Shown in pieces: positions 17,134 to 26,746 of a stretch of DNA of 64,000 nt. Position numbers and translations under genes: made by a program. The notes below the pieces were generated by a model that saw only the letters and a list, made by a program, of their open reading frames with translations, searched no databases and had not been told where the DNA came from. Source of the stretch: Scytonema hofmannii PCC 7110 (lineage in GTDB: Bacteria; Cyanobacteriota; Cyanobacteriia; Cyanobacteriales; Nostocaceae); NCBI RefSeq assembly GCF_000346485.2, contig NZ_KQ976354.1, forward strand, positions 9,039,333 to 9,103,332, in the 5' to 3' direction. The first letter of the stretch is position 1. Every line of letters begins with the position of its first letter.

Positions 17134-18115
17134 GGATTATACCTCCAATAGAAAATCCTGCTGATGTACCTAAAAGCATAATGCGATCGCCACGCTGAAT
17201 TTTCCCTTGAACTATAGATTCATGCAGCGCCATCGGTACAGATGCAGCTATGGTATTACCATGATTGTGAGCAATGACCATAACTTTTTCTTCAGGAATA
17301 TCCAGTTGTTTACGCATAAGACGTATTGCCATTAAACTCGCTTGATGGGGAATCACCATTTTTATATCCGCCATCTTTAACCCTGCATCCTGAAGCAAAC
17401 GCTGGACAAAATCTGGCGTGATTTCAGAAGCAAGCCGATAAACAGCTTTACCATCCATTTTAAAAAGAAAATAATCTAGATTCCCGGCATAATCTTTGGG
17501 ATGATGTTTGTTACCTCCACCTTTGCATTCTGTGAAATGTGCGCCTCGGCTGTAGGTTTCTATTCGAGCAGATAAAATCTTGCAATCCTCTTGTTCGTCA
17601 GACTTCGCAATTATCGCCGCCGCAGCACCATCTCCAAACAGGGTACAACTTTCTTTATCTTCCCAATTTAAACCTGTTGCGACTTCTGTGGCTATAATCA
17701 ATACTCTTTGATATCTTCCTGCTTGAATAAGATAAGATATCGTGTCTAAGCCAACGATGAAACTAAGACAGGTAGAGTTAATATCAAAAGCAGGAATTCC
17801 AGAATCAAGCGCACCAAGCTGTTCTTGAATCAGTGCAGCTGTACAGGGAATCGCCTGTTCCGGGATACCACTCGTACAAATCAAACAATCAATATCTTTA
17901 AAGGATAAACCAGCTGCTTCTAAGGCATTTTTAGCAGCATAAGCTCCCATCACTGATGCTGTTTCATCTTCAACAAAATGGCGGACAAGCACACCCGATT
18001 TTTTCTCAATCCATCCCGGATCTAAACCAAGGCTGAATTCTAGTTCTTTGGCTGTCACTTGCTTTTTAGGCAGATATTTTCCTGTAGATAGGATTTTAAT
18101 TTTTCTTATATTCAT
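17123..18115 (-). CDS. Beta-ketoacyl synthase III-like enzyme (first gene of operon)
   Basis: The 330-aa protein has the thiolase-fold KAS III layout with all three catalytic residues: Cys116 in INSTCLSF, His257 in VIPHQASL and Asn287 in HNHGNTIA. The closing GGIILEY is usual for FabH-like proteins. Its place at the head of an operon containing a ligase, oxygenase and exporter argues for a dedicated secondary-metabolism enzyme that condenses or transfers an acyl chain, rather than the housekeeping fatty-acid initiator. The substrate is unknown. Confidence 0.88.
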   Translation of the reverse strand: MNIRKIKILSTGKYLPKKQVTAKELEFSLGLDPGWIEKKSGVLVRHFVEDETASVMGAYAAKNALEAAGLSFKDIDCLICTSGIPEQAIPCTAALIQEQLGALDSGIPAFDINSTCLSFIVGLDTISYLIQAGRYQRVLIIATEVATGLNWEDKESCTLFGDGAAAAIIAKSDEQEDCKILSARIETYSRGAHFTECKGGGNKHHPKDYAGNLDYFLFKMDGKAVYRLASEITPDFVQRLLQDAGLKMADIKMVIPHQASLMAIRLMRKQLDIPEEKVMVIAHNHGNTIAASVPMALHESIVQGKIQRGDRIMLLGTSAGFSIGGIILEY

Positions 18116-18140
18116 ACTGGTAATTGTTCCATATCCGATT

Positions 18141-18173
18141 AGATCCCCGACTTCTTAGAGAAGTCGGGGATCT
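18141..18173. repeat. Perfect palindrome AGATCCCCGACTTCTT..AAGTCGGGGATCT
   Basis: Arms of about 15 bp enclose a tiny loop. It lies just upstream of the eight-gene operon and between divergently transcribed genes, so it cannot be a terminator for either. It is a dispersed repeat, with a near copy at 59706-59738. Confidence 0.7.
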
Positions 18174-18300
18174 AGAAGTCGAAGACCAAGGCTATAATTT
18201 TTTAAAGCTGTGGAGGTTTTAATATAACCTAAGAAAAATTAGATGCAAAATCAGTCTTAAGAATTTGTTTGTATATTTTTGTTGCAGAAATAACTTGAAA

Positions 18301-19131
18301 ATGACAAAATCTAAGCTCCAAAATCAGTTAGGGACTTATGGGCTATTGGGAGTTATAGCACTATTAACCCTATTTCCACTATTTTGGCTCATAAGTACGG
18401 CGTTAAAATCCCCAACGGAAAATATCTTTCAGTCTCCACCGCAGTTACTGCCAAGCCAACCAACACTCAATAACTTTGTGACTGTTTGGCAAACAAACCC
18501 TTTTGGACAGTACTTATTTAACAGTACCTTAGTCGCAGTGCTAACTGTAGGTCTAAATTTAGTTTTTTGCGCTTTAGCTGCTTACCCACTCGCAAGATTG
18601 TCGTTTCCTGGAAGAGACTGGATTTTTGTTGCGATCGTCTCTACTATTATGATTCCCTTCCAAATCGTCATGATTCCCCTCTATATCCTGACAGTCCAGT
18701 TGGGTTTAAGAAATTCTTATTTGGGAATTATTTTTCCTGGCTTAGCTTCTGCTTTTGGAATTTTTCTGTTGCGACAAGCGTTTATGAGCGTTCCTAAAGA
18801 AATGGAAGAAGCAGCACGCATGGACGGTTGTTCGGAGTTAGGTATATGGTGGCATATCATGATCCCAGCAATTCGCCCTGCATTGGTGACTTTGGCAATT
18901 TTCGTCTTTATCGGTTCTTGGAGTGATTTTCTTTGGCCATTAATTGTTATCCAAGACGAAAGTCTCTACACCCTTCCTTTAGGTGTAGCAAAGTTGGCGG
19001 GTACATTTTCCCTAGATTGGCGGTTAGTAGCAGCAGGATCGGTTATTTCCATTGCCCCGGTACTGGTCTTGTTTCTGTTTTTACAACGTTATATTGTTCC
19101 TACGGAAACTGGTAGCGGCGTCAAGGGATAA
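18301..19131 (+). CDS. Carbohydrate ABC transporter permease (MalG type)
   Basis: The ATG at 18301 (MTKSKLQNQ) gives 276 residues with six predicted membrane helices and the cytoplasmic EAA loop EEAARMDGCSELGIWWHIMIPAIRP that docks the ATPase. This is the inner-membrane permease 2 of a sugar-type importer. A TTG 36 bp upstream could also start the frame but gives an atypical cysteine-rich leader. No partner permease, ATPase or binding protein is adjacent; the solute-binding lipoprotein at 29.5 kb is of a different (polyamine-like) type. Its partners must lie elsewhere. Confidence 0.9.
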   Translation: MTKSKLQNQLGTYGLLGVIALLTLFPLFWLISTALKSPTENIFQSPPQLLPSQPTLNNFVTVWQTNPFGQYLFNSTLVAVLTVGLNLVFCALAAYPLARLSFPGRDWIFVAIVSTIMIPFQIVMIPLYILTVQLGLRNSYLGIIFPGLASAFGIFLLRQAFMSVPKEMEEAARMDGCSELGIWWHIMIPAIRPALVTLAIFVFIGSWSDFLWPLIVIQDESLYTLPLGVAKLAGTFSLDWRLVAAGSVISIAPVLVLFLFLQRYIVPTETGSGVKG

Positions 19132-19201
19132 TTTGTCATTTGTCATTTGTTATTTGTCATGATTAGTACAAAATCCGCGTCTTATATCTCCTTGATAATT
19201 T

Positions 19202-19252
19202 AGTCCGCACAGGCGGACTTCGTTTGTATAGCCGCGATTTTTAATCGCTCGG
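19202..19252. repeat. Partial copy of the dispersed multi-hairpin repeat
   Basis: AGTCCGCACAGGCGGACT forms one hairpin and GCGATTTTTAATCGC a second, joined by TTTGTATAGCC. This is the right-hand half of the element seen at 13326-13435. The palindrome GATGGGCGTCTCGCCCGTC follows at about 19314. The rest of the 257-bp gap holds TTTGTCAT repeats and nothing else. Confidence 0.7.
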
Positions 19253-19388
19253 TCTAAGATTATCCACAATTAATAGCACGCACCCTGAATAAGCTAAAAC
19301 ATTTCTTGTGGGATGGGCGTCTCGCCCGTCCAGAAGATGCAACTTAAATGCACATTAGCTGACAAATTTTTTCTTTCACCGCTCGCTC

Positions 19389-20090
19389 TTAATACGCACC
19401 GTTCTTATTCACGACTACCGAGATAGTTTTCACAATTAAATACAGATCGTACATAACTGACCACTTGCGCTGGTAGTCAAGATCCATGCTGACTACAGTC
19501 TCAAAGTCAGTAATACTAGAACGACCATTGGCTTGCCATTCTCCCGTAATACCAGGTTTTACTTGCAATCTTTGCCAGTGGTGGACATCATATTTGACAA
19601 CTTCATCAGGAGTCGGTGGACGAGTCCCAACTAAGCTCATCTCTCCTTTGAGGACGTTCCAAAATTGAGGTAATTCGTCTAAGCTTGTGCGTCTTAAAAA
19701 TTTTCCTACTTTTGTAATTCTGGGATCTTCGGCTGATTTAAATATGTGACCCTTGGCTTCGTTTTTTACCAAATGCTTAAGTTTATCTGCATTCACTATC
19801 ATGGAACGGAACTTCCAAATGCGGAATCTACGTCCATTCATACCACAGCGTATTTGACTGTAGAAGATGGGACCTGGATCGTCTAAGTAGGTGGCTATGG
19901 CTACGGGAATTGCTACCATACCTGTAATCAGCAGCCCTACAATAGCTCCTAAAATATCAACTAAGCGCTTGATGATACTTGTAACAGAGGGATGTGCGGG
20001 TTGCTGTGGAAAATCAACTGAATTATATTCACTGAAAATGGCTACATCAATAGAGCCATTGTATGTTTTATCGGATGTACAAGTTGACAC
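19389..20090 (-). CDS. Polyprenyl-phosphate sugar-1-phosphate transferase
   Basis: The 233-aa protein carries the complete bacterial sugar transferase domain: membrane helix at about residues 42-65, then DPGPIFYSQIRCGMNGR, FRIWKFRSM, KVGKFLRRTSLDELPQFWNVL, MSLVGTRPP, and the closing WQANGRSS and DYQRKWS. Such enzymes move hexose-1-phosphate from UDP-sugar to undecaprenyl phosphate and start exopolysaccharide or lipid-linked glycan assembly. The family often has extra N-terminal helices; this is the short form. No polysaccharide genes are adjacent. Confidence 0.9.
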   Translation of the reverse strand: MSTCTSDKTYNGSIDVAIFSEYNSVDFPQQPAHPSVTSIIKRLVDILGAIVGLLITGMVAIPVAIATYLDDPGPIFYSQIRCGMNGRRFRIWKFRSMIVNADKLKHLVKNEAKGHIFKSAEDPRITKVGKFLRRTSLDELPQFWNVLKGEMSLVGTRPPTPDEVVKYDVHHWQRLQVKPGITGEWQANGRSSITDFETVVSMDLDYQRKWSVMYDLYLIVKTISVVVNKNGAY

Positions 20091-20235
20091 GGTTGGAGTA
20101 GTTTCTTAACCACGGAGATTTATACAAGTATTAATATAGACAAGTAATGCCTTTAACTGAAAGGTCACAACCTAAATTTTATACAATCTTTCAGATATCC
20201 GGGAAAATTTAAATTTTCCGTGTTGTTAGGGGTTA

Positions 20236-20339
20236 GGGATTTTGGATTTTGGATTTTGGATTTTGGATTTTGGATTTTGGATTGGGGATAAGTTATTCTC
20301 CCTACCCCCTACTCCCTACTCCCTACTCCCTACTCCCTA
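20236..20339. repeat. Heptanucleotide tracts (TTTTGGA)n and (CTCCCTA)n
   Basis: About six copies of TTTTGGA at 20238-20286 are followed by about five of CTCCCTA at 20302-20339. The second tract runs into the 3' end of the Hsp70 gene and supplies its last codons. These are short tandemly repeated repetitive sequences of the kind common in heterocystous cyanobacteria. Confidence 0.9.
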
Positions 20340-23300
20340 ACCCCTATAGCAAAATTAACCGTGTAGGGTTCATCTAATGATTGTCGGGTACTGGCTTTGA
20401 TGGCATCAAGATAACGAGCGATCGCTTGCAGTTGCTGAGTATTAGGACGATAGGTGAGACTTCCTTGTTTCTCAAACAGTGGTTCAGCCGAGAGGGCTTG
20501 ATAATCGGGATTCTCCGATGAACTGGGAACAAGCCAGGTAGCTTCAGTGCTGGTTGGGACTAAACCCGGTGGAAGTTCGCCTTCTAGAAAAGCCAGCAAG
20601 CGTTGCTGACAGTTGCGCGTGTTGATACCGCGATTCTCAAATAACTGAATGATTTCTCCAAAGGATACCGGTCGAGTTGGCAAGATTCGCAGCAATTCTG
20701 TGAACAAGAAGTAATCGGTGTACTGTTGTCTGGGAACTTCTAATACTTGAGGATGCAGGGGAAGCACAGCTAAACCATATGCTACGCGGCTGCAAGTGGG
20801 TGAACCGTTTTCACCAAGATACAAATCTTGGATAATCCTGGCATTTGGTAATTTTTGACGCAGCCACCGACTGACTGCTCCCAAGGAAGCGACCCCTCCT
20901 GTTAAGATAGCTTGATTGATTGCTTCTGTGGGTAGACCTTTAGCAACTAACAATCTATTAAGTTCTCGATTGATACGGCGTACAAAGGGGACAAATACTT
21001 GACTTTCTAAGTCTCTTCTCTGCAACACCCATTTTTGATCTGCTAATTCTAAGGTGAAGGATTCTTGGTGTTGTAAGATTAACTTGAGGGCAACAGCTGC
21101 ATCCACAACTGCTTTTCCTAACAACGAACTTTCCAGACGTTGCTGCAAGCGCACTCGTTCTACCAAGTCGGGTTCTCCGGGTCTTGGCAAAGTTAATTCT
21201 TCTAAACCCAAGCTAGAAAAACTCATTCGATCTAAGCCAGGAACGGCTGGTTGCCAATGCCAAGGATTGCTGCTGGCAGTTTTACTATCGCTTTGATTGT
21301 CAGTTCGCGGTTGTCGCCATTTTGCTGGAAGTAGCAATTGGCAAACAATATCTTGCTCGACTCCCTTACCCGCATAGGTAAAACCGTGGAGCATGAAATC
21401 GTTGTGGGTTAAGTCTTCTAAGTTGTCTGGCAAATCTACCAGCGCCATTTCTGTTGCGTCGGCTCCAATACTAATCACAAGAGTGCTACCATTCAAAGGA
21501 CGATCGCTGGTTTTGGCTAGACGGTTACTTTGCCGACCTTTGATTTTGATGATTTCACCGTTAGCACCATCTAGTTCACAAAGCAAACACGCGATCGCTT
21601 CTTCTATAAAAAAGACTTGTTGTGAGTGCCGTACCAGTTTACTTGTTAGTATAGCTTCTCTAATATTAAAGCGGTACTGTTCCGACCAATTCGATGGGCA
21701 ATTGCAAATAACACCAGTTACGCGACTGATAATAGCCCGGAAAATGTCTGGCTCTATACTAACCGCCGCCGCCGTTAAACCCAAAGTTGTACTGCTGCGG
21801 TCTGCCATTAAGGTTAACAGCAATTTTGAGAGCGATCGCACAACCCAAACCAAAGGAACCGTAGAAAATTCATTTAACTGCAAAACTGGTTCCCATGAAT
21901 GCTGTTCATTTTTGTAGGGAAGGGCGATTTGCAAATACGGTTTTAACTGCGCTGAAAACAGATTTTGGGATTGAGTTGCAGCCGCCTGAGAACTTCCGCC
22001 TTCCCCCTCAGGTAACTTTTCTTCACCCACTGTAGCAGGTGAAGTTTGCTCGTGCGAGTGAGAACTTTCTGTTTCACCAACATTCACAGAAGCTGTTGGT
22101 AAATAAACTTCTGCAGGTAAACGAAAAGATCGCGCCTTAGAACTTGCTTCTGGTTGATTTTCCGCCGTCCAGTAAAGAGGATAAATCTCTGTTGTAGAGC
22201 GATTTAACAGTGCAGCAGAAATTCCAGTAGTCCCTAAATCAATTCCTAAATACCAAACTGAGTTAGCAGCATCAAGCGTGACTTCCGAATCATTTGTGGA
22301 ACGAGAAATTGAAACTAAAGAACCCACAAGTTGTTCTGGCTCTTCATTTCTGTCAGTTGCAGCTACCAATTCTTTTTCTGCGCCCGATCCCGACTCAGGA
22401 AGCGCAGGTTGTGGGGCTTCTTGAGGAACAAGCCGACTTTGTGTATTTTCTCGATTTTCTAAATCGTTAAGAGGTTGCAAGAGAGAATTGAGTTCTCCAT
22501 CAAAACTCGCCAAATCCTGCTCCAATTGCTGCAACTGTGCTTCTTCTAAAGATATATCAGCAACCTCTGGAGATTGATTTTCATCCTGTGGTAATAAATT
22601 TTCTTGTGGAGAAGCAGGAATATAACTTTCTTGAGAAGAATCTGCATCACGACTATCAATGATGACAACTGAAGGTTGAGCTTGGTTCGTCGCAATTCCT
22701 GTATTTGCTCCTCTACCAAAAGAAGATTCTTCCAGTACCCGTTCGCCATCACTTGTTTCATTCAGTAAATCAGTTAACGCTGTAATGGTATCAGCGCTTG
22801 GCGGTTCATCAACCATCAGAGTTGCTTCATGACTGACAAGTTCATTCATCTCTGTATTTTCCACAGGATGTTTTTGTCTTTCCTGAGTCTCAGTATGAGT
22901 GCGATTCAAACGTTTTTTATCCGAACCTTCCAACCAAGGATCTGGTATCGAAGCACCAGAAGCACCAGGCACTTCTTGATTTGTTGGCTGTGCTGCTAAG
23001 GTTGTGTTATCTACAATGGACTCTTCCGTTAGATCCTTTACGTTACCCTCTGCCAAATCCGTCGTCGCATTCGGTGCTTCAAAAATCACTTCATGTAAGA
23101 AAGTTTCTGAATCTAGCTGTTCTCCATCTGTGGTTGAGGGTAGAGTATCCGCGAATAAGTCATCTAAAAAACTTGTTGACTTTTTAACTTCAGGAATCAC
23201 CTCAATAGGCAATACCTTTGAGACTGGATTTGTTGTTAGGGGTGGAGTTTGGGTAGATGAGGATGGCGTTATATCCATGAATAACTCATCTATAAAATGT

Positions 23301-24781
23301 GTCTCGCTTTTGATTTGAGGAGTGATGTCTGGTGAAACTACCTTTGGGACTGGATTGATTTTTGGTGAAGAAGTTTTTGTGGATGGGGAGGATGTGATAC
23401 CCATAAACAACTCATCTATAAAATTTGTCGCCTTTTTGACCTCTTTAGCCTCCACAGGCACTTTCTGCGATGGAACTTCTGGTTGAACTTGGGCAATCAC
23501 AGGTGTAATGGGAGCATCAGCCGTTAAATCATCCGTTACATTCGGCACTTCACTCACTGCTGCGTCTGTTGTGACATTTTTTTCCTGATCCTCTGCTTCA
23601 TTTTCAAACAGACTGGCATACAAGCGATCGACTTCATCAGGTTTTGTTTGAGAACTATCCGGAGCTAAGCTATGAGGAGTAGTAGATGTAACTAAGTTTT
23701 CTTGCGTGTCTTGATTGAGAGGAGATTGCACTGCACTTACATTTTCTGTCGTAGTAGTGACCTCATATACCTTAGAGCCGACCTGGGTAGCAATAGCAAT
23801 ATCTGTGGGTGAGGATGAAGTTTCAACTCGCTTGGGTTCTGGTAACTCAGGTGTTAACTGTTGAGAGCGGGAAGGCTTTAAGGTTTCCTTTTTTACATCA
23901 TCAATAGGTAGTTCGCTCTCTAAAGTGTACTGCTGTAAATGCTGTGTTAAATTACCAATCAAACCCGTTAGTAACTGCTCTCCCTGCACTCCTTTGCTGT
24001 GCATTCTTGCAAGGGCTTGTGATAAAGAGTCATGATACGTGTGAATATTGCGCTGAAGAGAATCAAAAACAACATTTACAGTGCCATCAAGCGCTAGTAA
24101 CTTTTGATCGAGTTCTCGGGCGAGTCTTGCAACCTCCTCAACTCGATCTGCTGAATGCAGTGAAGGTTGTTGAGTAGATGTTGTGACTGGCTGTACATGA
24201 CTTCTGGAACTAACCGTAGCAGGAGTAGTGTCAGTACTGGGAATTGGCGGCTCTTGAGAATTAGTCTTAACTTCTTGAGATGTTGAACCAGAGACAAGGC
24301 GGTTCTTGAGCACCTGCAAGAATTCTGAAATCATGTGCTCTTGATTCGCCAATTGTTGTGCCAAGGAGTAGTTATGCAACCGCCTTTGTTCTAATTGCCT
24401 GATTTCCTCCACAAGATTTGCCCGTTCTTGCAGGAGAGTTTGTAATTCCGCTTGCAAAGGTGCCAGAAAAGCGGAAAACTCTCCTTTCACAGTAGAAGTA
24501 TCGGCGAGATCCTTTTGTTGAAGTTCGTTTTGCCCTACAGAAGATGTTTGGGGAGTTTCTTCGTGTCCTGCAAATCTCGCAAGCAAGGGAGATTGCTGCA
24601 TTTGTTGCTCGCGTTCATGTTCGTCGCTTTGGGCCAACCTTACTAGGAAACTTCGAGTTTGTTCTAAAATCTGTCGGGGTTCTGACGCTTGACTGGAGAG
24701 AAACCTAGACAGTCGCTTGTTCGTCAGTAAGCGGTCAATATCTGCAATTAAGTTTTGAGTTTCAGTTAACCGGGAAGTCAC
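20330..24781 (-). CDS. Hsp70-like ATPase with a very long acidic N-terminal extension
   Basis: The 1483-aa protein starts with about 840 residues that are mainly low-complexity and acidic, with coiled-coil segments near residues 105-165 and 210-285. A Hsp70/actin-fold ATPase follows at about 843-1375: phosphate-1 LGIDLGTTGISA, a connect region with VISIGADATEMALVDL, and adenosine-type LTGGVASLGAV. Canonical peptide-binding and lid domains are not recognised. The tail carries three spaced copies (42 residues apart) of an FIDELFMxI-like motif at residues 454, 496 and 538, which look like docking motifs. It may be a regulatory or scaffolding Hsp70; no co-chaperone is nearby. Confidence 0.85.
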   Translation of the reverse strand: MTSRLTETQNLIADIDRLLTNKRLSRFLSSQASEPRQILEQTRSFLVRLAQSDEHEREQQMQQSPLLARFAGHEETPQTSSVGQNELQQKDLADTSTVKGEFSAFLAPLQAELQTLLQERANLVEEIRQLEQRRLHNYSLAQQLANQEHMISEFLQVLKNRLVSGSTSQEVKTNSQEPPIPSTDTTPATVSSRSHVQPVTTSTQQPSLHSADRVEEVARLARELDQKLLALDGTVNVVFDSLQRNIHTYHDSLSQALARMHSKGVQGEQLLTGLIGNLTQHLQQYTLESELPIDDVKKETLKPSRSQQLTPELPEPKRVETSSSPTDIAIATQVGSKVYEVTTTTENVSAVQSPLNQDTQENLVTSTTPHSLAPDSSQTKPDEVDRLYASLFENEAEDQEKNVTTDAAVSEVPNVTDDLTADAPITPVIAQVQPEVPSQKVPVEAKEVKKATNFIDELFMGITSSPSTKTSSPKINPVPKVVSPDITPQIKSETHFIDELFMDITPSSSTQTPPLTTNPVSKVLPIEVIPEVKKSTSFLDDLFADTLPSTTDGEQLDSETFLHEVIFEAPNATTDLAEGNVKDLTEESIVDNTTLAAQPTNQEVPGASGASIPDPWLEGSDKKRLNRTHTETQERQKHPVENTEMNELVSHEATLMVDEPPSADTITALTDLLNETSDGERVLEESSFGRGANTGIATNQAQPSVVIIDSRDADSSQESYIPASPQENLLPQDENQSPEVADISLEEAQLQQLEQDLASFDGELNSLLQPLNDLENRENTQSRLVPQEAPQPALPESGSGAEKELVAATDRNEEPEQLVGSLVSISRSTNDSEVTLDAANSVWYLGIDLGTTGISAALLNRSTTEIYPLYWTAENQPEASSKARSFRLPAEVYLPTASVNVGETESSHSHEQTSPATVGEEKLPEGEGGSSQAAATQSQNLFSAQLKPYLQIALPYKNEQHSWEPVLQLNEFSTVPLVWVVRSLSKLLLTLMADRSSTTLGLTAAAVSIEPDIFRAIISRVTGVICNCPSNWSEQYRFNIREAILTSKLVRHSQQVFFIEEAIACLLCELDGANGEIIKIKGRQSNRLAKTSDRPLNGSTLVISIGADATEMALVDLPDNLEDLTHNDFMLHGFTYAGKGVEQDIVCQLLLPAKWRQPRTDNQSDSKTASSNPWHWQPAVPGLDRMSFSSLGLEELTLPRPGEPDLVERVRLQQRLESSLLGKAVVDAAVALKLILQHQESFTLELADQKWVLQRRDLESQVFVPFVRRINRELNRLLVAKGLPTEAINQAILTGGVASLGAVSRWLRQKLPNARIIQDLYLGENGSPTCSRVAYGLAVLPLHPQVLEVPRQQYTDYFLFTELLRILPTRPVSFGEIIQLFENRGINTRNCQQRLLAFLEGELPPGLVPTSTEATWLVPSSSENPDYQALSAEPLFEKQGSLTYRPNTQQLQAIARYLDAIKASTRQSLDEPYTVNFAIGVRE

Positions 24782-25193
24782 GTTAAGTTACCTTAATTAT
24801 AGAACTGTAGGTTGGGTGATATAGGAATTGCTGTACAACTGTTGCAATTTATGTTATTCGTGAAACTGGCGTCTATCAATATGATGTGTCAAAAATTTGC
24901 CTGCTTTGAGAAAATAGCTTAACAGCTCGCTGCTGTCTAGGCACACAAAAAGCGTTCTTAATCGGCAATTTGACCAGAAAGCGAGCTGCACTCTGTTCTT
25001 TTTCTCTCGTGCCTATATTTTTGTTGCGGCTCACCGTTAAAAATCTTAGGTTACCAAAAATAAATTATCTTGAGTATCATGGGTGTAGTTTATCTACATT
25101 TAGCTTTATATTTCGTGGATTGTGCTTTAATAGCATATGCTTACAGAGGAACTGTTATATATTGCTGCTTAACAGTACAGTAAAGATGTTGTA
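24782..25193. other. Divergent intergenic region between Hsp70-like and Crp-like genes
   Basis: The 412-bp spacer must contain the promoters of both divergent genes. A CAGCTCGCT / AGCGAGCTG inverted pair (24923 and 24980), nested with AGGCAC / GTGCCT, could form a weak long hairpin. No operator matching a Crp-type palindrome and no convincing -10/-35 pair was identified. Confidence 0.4.
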
Positions 25194-25892
25194 ATGGAAG
25201 AAAGGTATAGCTTACAAGCACCTGGCAATTCCTGGATGAACTTGGCTCCCTTTTTTCAGGGGCTGCCAGAAACGGTCGTAGAACCTGCTCTCACCCATCT
25301 TGTGACCCGCACTCACCCAGCAAACCAAGTTATTCTGTTGGAAAATGATTGGGGCGGTTCTGTGTATTTTATTATGGAGGGCTGGGTAAAAATTCGTACT
25401 TATAATCTAGAAGGTAAAGAGGTCACGCTAAATATCCTTGGAAAAGGAGAATTATTTGGCGAAATGGCAGCCCTCGACGAAGTACCTCGCTCCACCGACG
25501 TGATTACACTAACTCCTACAGCGATTGGCAGTATGCCATCCCAGGATTTTCTCAAATTGCTTTATACAGAACCTATGGCAGGAGTGCGATTGGCACAACT
25601 GATGGCGCGACGATTGCGCCAAGTCAATCGGAGGCTGCGATTGCGGGAATCTGACAGTCAATCGCGAGTGGCAGACACATTGTTGTTTTTGGCTGAAGGA
25701 CAGGGTAAGAAAGCGCAAGCAGGAACAGAAATTCCTAACTTACCTCACCGGGAATTAAGCAGTTTAAGTGGATTAGCGCGAGAAACTGTCACACGAGTGT
25801 TAACAAGGTTAGAAAAAAAAGGATTGATTAGACGAGAGCAAGATGTTCTCTGTATTCCCGATCTATTAGCGCTCGAACGAATGATTGTATAA
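25194..25892 (+). CDS. Crp/Fnr-family transcription regulator
   Basis: The 232-aa protein has an N-terminal cyclic-nucleotide-binding beta-roll (about residues 20-135, with VYFIMEGWVKI and LGKGELFGEMAALDEVPRSTDV). A C-helix and a winged helix-turn-helix follow (LSSLSGLARETVTRVLTRLEKKGLI, about 190-214). GELFGEMAALDEVPRS resembles the phosphate-binding cassette of cAMP-responsive members, so an effector is likely, but which one cannot be told. No cysteine cluster of Fnr type is present. The start ATG at 25194 is followed directly by MEERYSL. The next gene is on the same strand after a heptamer tract. Confidence 0.9.
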   Translation: MEERYSLQAPGNSWMNLAPFFQGLPETVVEPALTHLVTRTHPANQVILLENDWGGSVYFIMEGWVKIRTYNLEGKEVTLNILGKGELFGEMAALDEVPRSTDVITLTPTAIGSMPSQDFLKLLYTEPMAGVRLAQLMARRLRQVNRRLRLRESDSQSRVADTLLFLAEGQGKKAQAGTEIPNLPHRELSSLSGLARETVTRVLTRLEKKGLIRREQDVLCIPDLLALERMIV

Positions 25893-25897
25893 CACCT

Positions 25898-25976
25898 GAC
25901 CAGTGACCAGTGACCAGTGACCAGTGACCAATGACCAATGACCAGTGACAAATGACCAGTGACAAATGACCAGTGG
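25898..25976. repeat. Heptanucleotide tract (TGACCAG)n
   Basis: About eleven copies of TGACCAG/TGACCAA/TGACAAA fill the gap between the Crp-like gene and the DUF2232 gene. Confidence 0.9.
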
Positions 25977-26005
25977 TAAAGCAAAACGATTTAAATAAAA
26001 ATTCT

Positions 26006-26629
26006 ATGAAGTTGGAAACACCACTAAGAGTGGTGGAAACAGCATTTTTGGCTAGTACTGCGAGCTTAATTTGGTTTATTAATTTTTACTTTCCTTTAGG
26101 ACCAGTTTTGCGGATATTTTTCCCCGTACCTATTGCCCTAGTCTACCTTCGCTGGGGTAGCAGGGCAGCATGGATGGCAGCTGTAACTTCTGGTTTGTTG
26201 CTTTCGGTGCTAATGGGACCAGTCCGCAGTCTTCTCTTTGTTATGCCCTTTGCTTTTATGGGTGTTCTTTTGGGAGCAACTTGGAATCGCCGCGTTCCTT
26301 GGATTGTTTCCATCAGTTTGGGTACGCTATTAGGAACTTTGGGCGTATTTTTTCGCGTGTGGCTGCTGTCTGTATTGTCTAATGAAGACCTCTGGATTTA
26401 CGTAATCAATCAGGTGACAGATTTCATAGAGTGGATATTCCTCAAATTAGAAATTTTGTCAACCCCTAGCGTATTCTTGATTCAAGTCGGTGCGATCGCT
26501 CTAATTGTATTGAACAATTTTATTTACCTATTTGTAGTACATTTGGGAGCATGGGTGCTGTTGAATCGCTTGGGAAACCCAATTCCCCTGCCTCCACGTT
26601 GGGTACAAGTTATTTTAGATTATGAATAA
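26006..26629 (+). CDS. DUF2232 membrane protein
   Basis: The ATG at 26006 gives a 207-aa, highly hydrophobic protein with about five or six membrane helices. Features are the opening RVVETAFLASTASLIWFIN, PVPIALVYLRWGSRAAWMAA, and the late GAIALIVLNNFIYLFVVHLGAW. These match the DUF2232/YybS-like group of inner-membrane proteins of unknown function. The longer frame from 25973 reads through the repeat tract and is rejected. In this window the gene precedes cobT in the same direction, separated only by repeats. A link to cobalamin or energy-coupling transport is only a guess. Confidence 0.8.
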   Translation: MKLETPLRVVETAFLASTASLIWFINFYFPLGPVLRIFFPVPIALVYLRWGSRAAWMAAVTSGLLLSVLMGPVRSLLFVMPFAFMGVLLGATWNRRVPWIVSISLGTLLGTLGVFFRVWLLSVLSNEDLWIYVINQVTDFIEWIFLKLEILSTPSVFLIQVGAIALIVLNNFIYLFVVHLGAWVLLNRLGNPIPLPPRWVQVILDYE

Positions 26630-26631
26630 TT

Positions 26632-26742
26632 GTTGGTTGTTGGTTGTTAGTTGTTAGTTGTTGGTTGTTAGTTGTTGGTTGTTTTTTACTACTATCTACT
26701 AACCACTAACCACTAACCACTAACCACTAACCACTAACCAAC
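26632..26742. repeat. Heptanucleotide tracts (TTGTTGG/TTGTTAG)n and (CTAACCA)n
   Basis: About eight copies of the first heptamer are followed by about seven of CTAACCA, which is nearly its reverse complement, so the region can form a long hairpin. It separates DUF2232 from cobT. Confidence 0.9.
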
Positions 26743-26746
26743 CCAT

